A DNA stretch of 64,000 bases from Sphingomonas echinoides ATCC 14820 (GTDB lineage: Bacteria; Pseudomonadota; Alphaproteobacteria; Sphingomonadales; Sphingomonadaceae): contig NZ_JH584235.1 in assembly GCF_000241465.1 (NCBI RefSeq), forward strand, positions 666,305 through 730,304, in the 5' to 3' direction. Below, one piece after another: positions 53,624-62,561 of this stretch; the first letter of the stretch is position 1, and each line of letters starts with the position of its first letter. The notes under the pieces were generated by a model that saw only the letters and a list, made by a program, of their open reading frames with translations, was not told the DNA's origin and made no database searches. Position numbers and translations under genes: made by a program.

Positions 53624-54880
53624 TCACCCCAACGGCGCATCAATCGAAATCGGCGGCACGCTGAACCATTTCGGCCCGGTCGCGGTCATGTGGAAGCAAT
53701 CCTCCAGCCGCACGCCGAACTTGCCCGGCAGATACAGGCCCGGCTCATCCGAAAAACACATGCCCTCGGCCAGCCGCATGGTTTCGCCGTGGACGAGGTT
53801 GACCGGCTCATGCCCGTCAAGCCCGATGCCGTGGCCGGTGCGGTGCGACAGGCCGGGCAAGCGATAGCCCGGCCCATAGCCGAGCGAGGCATAGAAGCCG
53901 CGCACGGCATCATCCACCGCCCCCGCCGGCGTGCCGATCTGTGCGGCGGCGAAGGCCTTGGCCTGGCCAGCGCGGACCTGATCCCACACCATGCGCTGTT
54001 CCGCGCTCGCGCTGCCAAACACGAAGGTGCGCGAGACGTCCGACTGATAGCCCTGCACGGTGCAGCCGCAATCCATCAGCACGATCTGCCCGTCCGCCAC
54101 GACTTGCGGGTCGCGGCTGCCATGTGGATAGGCCGCGGCGGGGCCTATCAGTACCAACGCGAATTCGGGCGCGCCGCCCAAGTGCCGCGTGGCGGCGTTC
54201 ATCAGCGCGGCGATGTCGGCGGGCTTCATGCCTTTTTCGACGCGCGGCCAGGTCCAGCGGTAAGCGGCGATCGTCACATCGGTCGCGGTCTGCATAAGCG
54301 CGATCTCGGGCGCGGTCTTGCGCATCCGCACCCCGCGCACGACCGGATTGGCCGAGACGATCTTCGCCCCCGGCAGCGCCCGCGCCAGGCCATCGACCGC
54401 GAAATAGCGCACCGTTTCCTCAATGCCGATCGGCCGCGCGTCCAGCTTGCGTTCGCGCAGGAAGCCCGCGACCAGCTTCAGCGGATCCTCATCCTCCTGC
54501 CACACGCGCACATCCGCCGCGACCCCCAGCGTCTGGCGGACCGAGGGTTCCTCGAAGAACGGCGTGACGATGCACGGCTCGCCCTCGACCGGCAGGATCG
54601 CCGCGGTCAGCCGTTCGCTGCGAAACCACATCACGCCGGTGAAATAAACCAGGCTCGATCCCGATTCGATCAGCACCGCGCCAATGCCGTGCGCCTTCAT
54701 CAGCGCCTGCGCGCGGGCGATGCGCGCGCGGCGCTCGTCCGGCCCGATCGGCGTCGCGCCACTGGCGAGGTTGCGCAAGCCACCGAGATCCGGTTCGGCC
54801 GCGCGCAGAACGCCACTGGCCGAAAGCACCGGCAGCACCGCCGCTCCGGCTGCAAACCCACGCCGCGTCAGCATCTTCAT
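53624..54880 (-). CDS. Exported Xaa-Pro peptidase family (M24) protein
   Basis: A 418-residue protein with a twin-arginine signal LTRRGFAAGAAVLPVLSAS. An N-terminal creatinase-like domain is followed by the pita-bread M24 domain. All five metal ligands are seen: D in VLMDCG, D in GYQSDVSRTF, H in TGHGIGL, E in SDEPGLY and E in RLEDC. It likely removes residues before proline from peptides in the periplasm. I chose the ATG at 54880, with GAGGGG upstream. It is divergent from the DAACS symporter gene (134-base gap). Confidence 0.88.
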   Translation of the reverse strand: MKMLTRRGFAAGAAVLPVLSASGVLRAAEPDLGGLRNLASGATPIGPDERRARIARAQALMKAHGIGAVLIESGSSLVYFTGVMWFRSERLTAAILPVEGEPCIVTPFFEEPSVRQTLGVAADVRVWQEDEDPLKLVAGFLRERKLDARPIGIEETVRYFAVDGLARALPGAKIVSANPVVRGVRMRKTAPEIALMQTATDVTIAAYRWTWPRVEKGMKPADIAALMNAATRHLGGAPEFALVLIGPAAAYPHGSRDPQVVADGQIVLMDCGCTVQGYQSDVSRTFVFGSASAEQRMVWDQVRAGQAKAFAAAQIGTPAGAVDDAVRGFYASLGYGPGYRLPGLSHRTGHGIGLDGHEPVNLVHGETMRLAEGMCFSDEPGLYLPGKFGVRLEDCFHMTATGPKWFSVPPISIDAPLG

Positions 54881-55014
54881 CGTCTCGCGCCCCCTCATCG
54901 TTAGCGCAACTGTGCCAGCGGCAGGTGGCCGCCGCAACGCAGCATCGCGGCACTTCGGCTTGACCGCTCGCACTTTCTCCCGTTGATGACACGCACTGTA
55001 AAAAGGGGTGACAC

Positions 55015-56322
55015 GTGGCGAAGCGATTGACGACCTATATCCTGATCGCGCTGGTGCTTGGCCTCGCCGTGGGATGGACGCTCAACGCCACGATCGATGA
55101 CGGCACCCCCGCCAGCGCGGCGCGGCTGAAGGAGATTGCCGGCTATATTTCGATCATCACCACGGTGTTCCTGCGGCTGATCAAGATGATCATCGCGCCG
55201 CTGGTGCTCTCGACCCTTGTCGTCGGCATTACGCATATGGGGGGCACCGGCGCGCTCGGGCGGATCGGTCTGCGCGCCGTCGCGTGGTTCGTCGGCGCGA
55301 GCCTGTTGTCGCTCTCGCTCGGACTGGTGCTGTTCCATGTCACCGCGTCGCTGGGTGAAGTGCTCGGCCTCACGCCGCATCTGGTCGTGCCGCCCGTGAC
55401 CGAGGGCACCGGGCTCGACAAGGCCGGGTTCGATCTCGCCAAATTCATTACCCATGTCGTGCCGTCGTCGATCTTCGATGCGATGGCGACCAACGAGATC
55501 CTGCAGATCGTGGTGTTTTCGGTGTTCCTCGGCGTCGCGATTTCGGCGGTCGGGGAGAAAGCCGCCCCGCTCGTCCGCGCGACCGAGGCTTTGGTCGCGG
55601 TGATGCTGCAAGTCACCAATTATGTGATGATGTTCGCGCCGCTGGCGGTGTTCGCCGCCGTCTCCGCCACGCTGACCGAGCAGGGCCCCGGCGTCATCAA
55701 GAACCTCGCTTACTTCATGGGCAGCTTCTATTTCGGGCTGGCGGTGTTGTGGGCGCTGCTGTTCGGCCTGTGCTACCTCATCGTGGGGCCGCGCACGCGC
55801 AGCTTGCTGCGGTACATCGGCGCGCCGTTGATGATCGGCTTTTCCACCGCCTCGTCCGAAGCCGCGCTGCCGCGCGTACTGGAGGCGCTGGAGCGCTTCG
55901 GCGTCCCGCCCAAGATCGCGGGCTTCGTCGTCCCGCTAGGCTATTCGTTCAATCTCGACGGCTCGATGATGTACATGACCTTCGCGTCTTTATTCATCGC
56001 CCAGGCGTACGGCATCCATCTCTCGATCGGCGCGCAGGTCACCATGTTGCTGACCTTGCTGATCACCTCCAAGGGCATTGCCGGCGTGCCGCGCGCCAGC
56101 CTGGTGGTGATCGCCGCGACGCTGCCGGTGTTCCACATCCCCGAGGCCGGGCTGTTGCTGATCCTCGCGGTCGATCATTTTCTGGACATGGGGCGCTCCG
56201 CCACCAACGTCGTCGGCAATGCGATCGCCGCCAGCGTCATCGCCAAATGGGAGGGGACGCTGGAAGCGCCCGAGCCGCCCGAGATCGGCTTGAACGAACT
56301 GCCCCGGGCGGATCACGCGTAG
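55015..56322 (+). CDS. Dicarboxylate/amino acid:cation symporter (DAACS)
   Basis: A 435-residue membrane transporter of the GltP/DctA family: FLRLIKMIIAPLVLSTLVVGI, the serine-rich hairpin FSTASSEAALPR, and SFNLDGSMMYMTFASLFIAQ with the re-entrant loop. It imports glutamate, aspartate or dicarboxylates with Na+ or H+. The start is a GTG at 55015 after AAAAGGGG. Its divergent neighbour is an exported Xaa-Pro peptidase, so uptake of amino acids freed from peptides is plausible. Confidence 0.92.
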   Translation: MAKRLTTYILIALVLGLAVGWTLNATIDDGTPASAARLKEIAGYISIITTVFLRLIKMIIAPLVLSTLVVGITHMGGTGALGRIGLRAVAWFVGASLLSLSLGLVLFHVTASLGEVLGLTPHLVVPPVTEGTGLDKAGFDLAKFITHVVPSSIFDAMATNEILQIVVFSVFLGVAISAVGEKAAPLVRATEALVAVMLQVTNYVMMFAPLAVFAAVSATLTEQGPGVIKNLAYFMGSFYFGLAVLWALLFGLCYLIVGPRTRSLLRYIGAPLMIGFSTASSEAALPRVLEALERFGVPPKIAGFVVPLGYSFNLDGSMMYMTFASLFIAQAYGIHLSIGAQVTMLLTLLITSKGIAGVPRASLVVIAATLPVFHIPEAGLLLILAVDHFLDMGRSATNVVGNAIAASVIAKWEGTLEAPEPPEIGLNELPRADHA

Positions 56323-56400
56323 CAGGATCGCGGAAAGGGCGCGGCTTTCTAACATTCCGTATGCAGACCAGCGGTGGTGTCTGCAGGCAGGTCTACCCAA

Positions 56401-56496
56401 TCACCGTTCGGGCTGAGCCTGTCGAAGCCCCGTCGTCACGAAGCGAACGCATGCCTGTGGCGGGGTGCCCTTCGACAGGCTCAGGGCGAACGGTGA
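56401..56496. repeat. Dispersed inverted repeat, CTGAGCCTGTCGAA family, copy 2
   Basis: Arms 56401-56427 and 56470-56496 pair over 27 bases with two mismatches. The arms carry GCTGAGCCTGTCGAA and its complement. The same family occurs at 42163-42251. It lies in a 213-base gap between the symporter gene and the convergent GST gene, which holds no other feature I see. Confidence 0.82.
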
Positions 56497-56535
56497 GCGG
56501 AGAGCAAACATCCCGCGTCGCCGCGCTACGCCGTC

Positions 56536-57168
56536 TCACGCATAGGCATAGGGCCCGCCCTTGGCGAGCGCGGCCTGATAGGCTGGGCGCGCGTGAATCT
56601 TGTCGAGCCAGGCGATCGTCGCCGGGCGCGACGCATCGAGGCCCGCGCGGCTGCGCGCGGCCTCCAGCGGGAAGCTCATCATGATGTCGGCCCCCGTGAT
56701 TGTGTCGCCCGCAAACCAGGGACGGCTCGACAGCTCGGCTTCGACATAATCGAGATGGACGTCGATCATCGGCTGGATGCGCTTGGCGGCGGTCTTGCCG
56801 AGCAACGGGATGCGGTTGACGACCAGCAACACCAGCAGCGGCGGCATCACCGACCCTTCGGCATAGTGCAGGAGCTGGCGATAGCGCAGCACCGCATCGC
56901 GGTGCGCGGGCGGCCCCAGCCGACCATCGCCACGCTCGACCAGATACTCGACGATCGCGCCGGTTTCGACGATCACATCGCCGATTTCGGTGTCCTCAAG
57001 CACCGGCGACTTGCCCAGTGGATGAATGCGCTTGAGTTCCGGCGGGGCCAGCATCGTCTGCTTGTTCCGCTCATAGCGCTTGATCTCATAGGGGAGCCCG
57101 AGTTCCTCCAGCATCCACAGAATCCGCTGCGAGCGCGAGTTTTCGAGATGATGGACGATCAAGGTCAT
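56536..57168 (-). CDS. Glutathione S-transferase family protein
   Basis: A 210-residue GST: thioredoxin-like N-terminal domain with NSRSQRILWMLEELGLPYE and the SPVLED plus VETGAIVEYL glutathione-binding stretch, then a helical C-terminal domain. The serine at residue 11 is the likely catalytic residue. I chose the ATG at 57168, which gives the standard N-terminus; the frame upstream is not GST-like. Substrate unknown. Confidence 0.9.
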   Translation of the reverse strand: MTLIVHHLENSRSQRILWMLEELGLPYEIKRYERNKQTMLAPPELKRIHPLGKSPVLEDTEIGDVIVETGAIVEYLVERGDGRLGPPAHRDAVLRYRQLLHYAEGSVMPPLLVLLVVNRIPLLGKTAAKRIQPMIDVHLDYVEAELSSRPWFAGDTITGADIMMSFPLEAARSRAGLDASRPATIAWLDKIHARPAYQAALAKGGPYAYA

Positions 57169-57298
57169 GAGAGCTCTCCGGGTCGGCTTGGTGCCCCATC
57201 CTAGCAGGCGCGCAGCAGCCAAGCCACACACTGGCTTTGGGTGCGCAATGCGGGTTCGCCACGCGGACACTCTGCGCAGGCCACAGCCCGCCATATGA

Positions 57299-57324
57299 AA
57301 GGCCCGCCATCGCTGGCGGGCCTT
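57299..57324 (-). terminator. Terminator after recA
   Basis: Perfect 11-base stem AAGGCCCGCCA (57299-57309) with 57314-57324 and a four-base loop. On the minus strand TTTCAT follows. It lies 115 bases past the recA stop within a 270-base gap that holds no gene I can support. Confidence 0.75.
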
Positions 57325-57438
57325 CCCGGTCTCTGCGACGGAACCGAGAGCGCTCGATACCGCCATCGTGGGTGGGGACGCAGCCGTGCACTGCCGCAAT
57401 CCCCGGCTCCGGTCCGCCGCAGCAGACCGGGGCGAAAG

Positions 57439-58542
<1,104 letters not shown>

Positions 58543-58618
58543 TGGTAGCCTCCTGCGCTAGACCGAACGCCGGGTGCGTTCAATGCGTGATGCAGTGTGT
58601 ATCGCGTTTGTTCTTTCG

Positions 58619-58633
58619 GAACAAGAGTAGAAC
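58619..58633 (-). promoter_or_regulatory. LexA SOS box of recA
   Basis: GAAC-N7-GAAC on the plus strand, i.e. GTTC-N7-GTTC (GTTCTACTCTTGTTC) reading toward recA: a perfect alphaproteobacterial LexA box. It is 77 bases before the recA ATG and overlaps a plausible -35 (TTGTTC) with TACACA 17 bases downstream. Confidence 0.88.
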
Positions 58634-58661
58634 GACAGCCTCTTTCAAAAAATTTGCGCGG

Positions 58662-59573
58662 TTACGGCATCCCACTACCGCCCGCTGCGCCATAGACTTG
58701 GCCGGTGGCGTAGCTGCCACCACTTTCGGCCAGCAGAACGTAAATTCCGGCGAGTTCGCCCGGTTGTCCGGGGCGTCCGAGCGGTGTCTGGCCGCCAAAC
58801 TGTTCGAGCTTTTCCATCGTCGCGCCACCGGACACTTGCAAGGGCGTCCAGATCGGTCCGGGTGCAACGCCGTTCACGCGGATCCCGCGCGACGCCAATT
58901 GTTTGGCGAGGCTGCGCACATAATTGGTCGTCGCCGCCTTGGTCTGCGCGTAGTCATACAGGTCTTCGGAGGGGTCGGTTGCCTGTTCCGACGTCGTTCC
59001 GATGATCGCCGATCCTGGTGCCAGATGCGGCAGCGCCGCCTTGATCAGCCAGAACGGCGCGTAGATGTTGGTCTTCATCGTCCGGTCGAATTCCTCGGTG
59101 GAAATATCCAGGATCGAGGCGTGCGTTTGTTGCCGGGCGGCATTGCTAACCAGAATGTCCAGCCCGCCCAGCGCATCGATGGCGGTCTGGACCAGGGTCT
59201 TGCAGAAATCTTCGCTGCACAGATCCCCCGGGATTGCGACGCCCGTGCGGCCCGCCGCGCGGATCAGGTCGATCACCTCCTGCGCATCCGCCTCTTCATC
59301 GGGCAGATAGTTGATCGCAACATCGGCCCCTTCGCGCGCATAGGCGATGGCGGCAGCGCGTCCCATCCCCGAGTCTCCACCCGTGATCAGCGCCTTGCGA
59401 CCTGCCAGGCGACCGGAGCCGCGATAGCTCGATTCGCCATGGTCGGGCCGGGGTCGCATATCGCGCGCGAGGCCGGGCCATGGCTGGCTCTGGCGCTCGA
59501 ACGGCGGCTTCGGCCCCACCGTTTGCGGGTCCGTCAAAGCAGCGGGGGAAAGGTCTGTACTGGAAAATGCCAC
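58662..59573 (-). CDS. SDR oxidoreductase (general stress protein 39-like)
   Basis: A 303-residue SDR with a long N-terminal extension of about 55 residues before GRKALITGGDSGMGRA. Catalytic Ser lies in GTTSEQATDP and Tyr/Lys in YDYAQTKAA. The C-terminus ends with GQVYGAAGGSGMP, typical of the YhdF/GSP39 type. Substrate unknown; many relatives are stress-induced. Confidence 0.88.
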   Translation of the reverse strand: MAFSSTDLSPAALTDPQTVGPKPPFERQSQPWPGLARDMRPRPDHGESSYRGSGRLAGRKALITGGDSGMGRAAAIAYAREGADVAINYLPDEEADAQEVIDLIRAAGRTGVAIPGDLCSEDFCKTLVQTAIDALGGLDILVSNAARQQTHASILDISTEEFDRTMKTNIYAPFWLIKAALPHLAPGSAIIGTTSEQATDPSEDLYDYAQTKAATTNYVRSLAKQLASRGIRVNGVAPGPIWTPLQVSGGATMEKLEQFGGQTPLGRPGQPGELAGIYVLLAESGGSYATGQVYGAAGGSGMP

Positions 59574-59663
59574 GATCGGTCTCCGTGCCGGGATTGTGGC
59601 AGGAGAAACGGCGCAGCCTCGCTATGGGTCCGCGATCAGCCAGGTTTGTTTGGGTAATCCAGA

Positions 59664-60017
59664 TCAGGCCAGGGCGGCCAACGCCTTGGAAACCCCGTCC
59701 ATGGTGAACGGCTTGGCCAGGGTCGGACGATCCCGATACGCGTCGGCGACGCTATCGTGCGAGCCGCCGGTCGCAAAAACGAAGGGAATGCCCTTTTCGG
59801 CGAGCGCCGCCGCGATCGGAAAGCTCTTTTCGCCGCCACGCAAGTTCACGTCGAGGATGGCGGCGTCGATACCACCGGCTTCGATCAATGCCAGCGCCGC
59901 CACAACCGTATCGGCCGTGCCGCCGTGACGCTTTCCCAAGACATCGAGAAAATCCTCGATCATCATCGCGATCAAGGGTTCGTCCTCGACGATCAAAATA
60001 GTCTGTGGCCCGCTCAT
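59664..60017 (-). CDS. Single-domain response regulator
   Basis: A 117-residue receiver: VEDEPLIAMMIEDFL acidic pocket, phosphoacceptor D in AILDVNLRG, T in FATGG and K in LAKPF. No output domain. It starts 37 bases after cckA on the same strand, so it may be co-transcribed. Its sequence is closer to receivers paired with HWE kinases than to DivK or CpdR, which is a judgement by eye. Confidence 0.88.
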   Translation of the reverse strand: MSGPQTILIVEDEPLIAMMIEDFLDVLGKRHGGTADTVVAALALIEAGGIDAAILDVNLRGGEKSFPIAAALAEKGIPFVFATGGSHDSVADAYRDRPTLAKPFTMDGVSKALAALA

Positions 60018-60054
60018 GATAGGCCCTTAGCCGGGCATGCCGTAATGCACCAAA

Positions 60055-62457
60055 TCATTTCGCACCCAATACCGCCCGCACCGCTTCTGCAAGCTGTTGC
60101 ACCGAAAACGGTTTTGCCAGAAAAGCGACATTGTCGAGGTCGATCGACTTGCGGATCGTCTCCTCGGCATAGCCGGACATGAACACGATCGGCAGATCGG
60201 GATAGCGCGCGCGTGCCTGACGCACCATGGTCGGCCCGTCCATCAGCGGCATCATCACGTCCGATATGAGCAGATCGGGCTTTGGGCCGGATGCCAGCAA
60301 CTCCAGCGCCGCCTCGCCATGTTCGGCGCAAAGCACGGTATAGCCCTGCCGCGTCAGCGTCCGCTCGGCGACGGCGCGCACCATATCCTCATCCTCGACC
60401 AGCAGGATCGTCCCCGTACCCCACAGATCGACCGGCTTCTCGCGCGGCAAAATCCGCGCCGGTGGTGCCTCCGCCAAGGTGCCCGCCGTATGGACCGGCA
60501 GATAGATGGTGAACACCGCCCCCGCCGGTCCGCGCGACCCGGCCTTCACATTATCGGCGAAGATATAACCGCCCGATTGTTTGACGATCCCGTAGACGGT
60601 GGACAAACCGAGGCCCGTCCCCTTGCCCACTTCCTTGGTGGTGAAAAACGGCTCGAAGATCTTGGGCAGCACGTCGGGCGGGATGCCGCCACCGGTATCC
60701 GCCACTTCCAGCACGACATAATCGGCCGCCGGGAGGATATCGGAGGCGAGCTTGCGCACTTCGGCGGTGGTGACCGCATAGGTCTGGATCGCCAGCGTAC
60801 CGGTGCCGCGCGGATCCTTCGACATCATCGCATCGCGCGCATTCACCGCGAGATTGACGACGACCTGCTCGAGTTGCCCGGGATCGGCACGCACCGGCCC
60901 GAGATTGCGCCCATGCTTGACGGTGAGCGTGACGCTCTCGCCCAACAAGCGCTTGAGCAAATTGGTCACTTCCGAAATCACGTCGGGCAGTTGCAGCACT
61001 TGCGGGCGGAGCGTCTGCTGCCGCGAAAAGGCGAGCAATTGGCGCGTCAGGCTGGCGGCGCGGTTGGAATTGGCGCGGATCTGCTGGATGTCGTCATAAT
61101 CGCTGTCGCCGGGCGAATGGCGCATCAGCATCAAGTCGCAATGCCCGATGATCGCGGTCAGGATATTGTTGAAATCATGCGCGACGCCACCGGCGAGCTG
61201 CCCTACCGCCTGCATCTTGGTTGCTTGTGCCACTTCGCGCTTGAGCCGCGTTTCCTCGCTATTGTCCTTCAGACTCAGCAGCACCGCCGAATTGCCGAGC
61301 CCGCGCGCGCCCGCGATCGACAGGGCCACCGGTTCATCGGGATGGTCCTTCAACCGCACCGCAAGATCGGTCGAATGCGTCGCGCCGCCGGCAAAGCGCC
61401 GGATCGCATCGGCGACCACGCCCTTGTCTTCGCGCACCAGCAGATCGCCGGGATAGATGGGCGGGCTGTGCGGATCGACCGCCGCCGCCCGCGCAAAGGC
61501 ATCGTTCATCTGCACAAAGCGGCCATCGGCCCCAATCAAGGCAACGCCGAACGGCATCAACGAAACCAGACTCTTGATATGCGCAGCGGCGCTTTCACCG
61601 ATGGCGGGCTGGCTGTTCTCTTCCTCGTCGATCAGCGCGACCAGCATCGGCGCGTCTTCGCCATCGAGAAAGGGAATTTGCAGAACGCGCAACGGGTTGC
61701 GGGCCAACCCTTCGCGTTCGAACCGCGCCATGCCGTGCGAATCGGTGATCAGAAAGCGCGCAAAGTCGCGTCCGACGATCGCGCCTTCCTCATGGCCCAT
61801 CGCGCGCGCGCGCAGCACGCGATTGGCCGCCCGGATCCGTCCATCGGGATTGATCAGCGCCGCCATGATCCCGGCGCTGCCAAGCCGATCGCCCGTTCCC
61901 CCTGAGATCAGATTTTCCATGGTCTGGGCGAGATCCAGGCCCTGCGTGGCGTGGAAGCGCCAGACCAGCAGATTCCCGTCTTCCCCGGCCCGCGTCACTT
62001 CGGCGGACAATTGCGCGCCTTTGATCAGGAGACGCGCGACGCCAGCGGTCCCGTCGCGCCATGCCGCGCGCCCGGCCGCCCCCAGAAGCTCCACCCCCGT
62101 CGCGTCGAAGGGGAGGCCCGGTGGCGTCGCAAAACCGCCGAACAGCGTTTCGTATCTATTGTTGGCGCATACCAGCCGCCCGGCACGATCGGTCACCGCA
62201 ATCGCATCGGGGCTGCTTTCGGCGACCGTGCGCGCGACGCTCCAGTCCGGCTCGGCACCAAGCTCCGTCGTGCGCGGGAACAGGCGACGGAACAGCAGCA
62301 TCGCCCCGGTCGCGACGAGTGCGGTCGCCAGAAACGCTGCCGCAATCGGCGCGCTGCCTATCACCACCAGAATGATCGCCGCAGCCGCGCAGCCGCAGGT
62401 GACCGCGATCAAGGCTGCGCCGCGCGACGCGGTCGGGGACGTTGGAAGCGATGCCAT
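60055..62457 (-). CDS. cckA: Cell-cycle hybrid histidine kinase CckA
   Basis: An 800-residue hybrid kinase: two TM helices (about 12-58), two or three PAS regions (near 80-190, 200-280, 300-400), HisKA with [19 protein letters not shown] (His about 427), HATPase with [10 protein letters not shown] and [14 protein letters not shown], then a receiver with [10 protein letters not shown] and [13 protein letters not shown]. Spacing and these motifs match CckA, which phosphorylates ChpT and then CtrA and CpdR. I chose the ATG at 62457 after CAGGGGA. ChpT and CtrA are not in this window. Confidence 0.9.
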   Translation of the reverse strand: MASLPTSPTASRGAALIAVTCGCAAAAIILVVIGSAPIAAAFLATALVATGAMLLFRRLFPRTTELGAEPDWSVARTVAESSPDAIAVTDRAGRLVCANNRYETLFGGFATPPGLPFDATGVELLGAAGRAAWRDGTAGVARLLIKGAQLSAEVTRAGEDGNLLVWRFHATQGLDLAQTMENLISGGTGDRLGSAGIMAALINPDGRIRAANRVLRARAMGHEEGAIVGRDFARFLITDSHGMARFEREGLARNPLRVLQIPFLDGEDAPMLVALIDEEENSQPAIGESAAAHIKSLVSLMPFGVALIGADGRFVQMNDAFARAAAVDPHSPPIYPGDLLVREDKGVVADAIRRFAGGATHSTDLAVRLKDHPDEPVALSIAGARGLGNSAVLLSLKDNSEETRLKREVAQATKMQAVGQLAGGVAHDFNNILTAIIGHCDLMLMRHSPGDSDYDDIQQIRANSNRAASLTRQLLAFSRQQTLRPQVLQLPDVISEVTNLLKRLLGESVTLTVKHGRNLGPVRADPGQLEQVVVNLAVNARDAMMSKDPRGTGTLAIQTYAVTTAEVRKLASDILPAADYVVLEVADTGGGIPPDVLPKIFEPFFTTKEVGKGTGLGLSTVYGIVKQSGGYIFADNVKAGSRGPAGAVFTIYLPVHTAGTLAEAPPARILPREKPVDLWGTGTILLVEDEDMVRAVAERTLTRQGYTVLCAEHGEAALELLASGPKPDLLISDVMMPLMDGPTMVRQARARYPDLPIVFMSGYAEETIRKSIDLDNVAFLAKPFSVQQLAEAVRAVLGAK

Positions 62458-62518
62458 CGTCCCCTGCATTGGGCGATGCGCCGGGAGCGTCAAGGGCAAA
62501 GCGGCCAGACACGCTTAC

Positions 62519-62547
62519 ACCGCGCCACCCATGCCGGGCGGCGCGGT
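62519..62547 (-). terminator. Terminator after the M13 peptidase gene
   Basis: ACCGCGCC (62519-62526) pairs with GGCGCGGT (62540-62547) with three inner C-G pairs. It lies 15 bases beyond the peptidase stop on the minus strand. Confidence 0.6.
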
Positions 62548-62561
62548 GCAGCATATGGCCT

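Noticed and set aside
42163..56496. Repeats as CRISPR
   Set aside because: The repeats are single inverted pairs in separate gaps, without regular spacing or cas genes.
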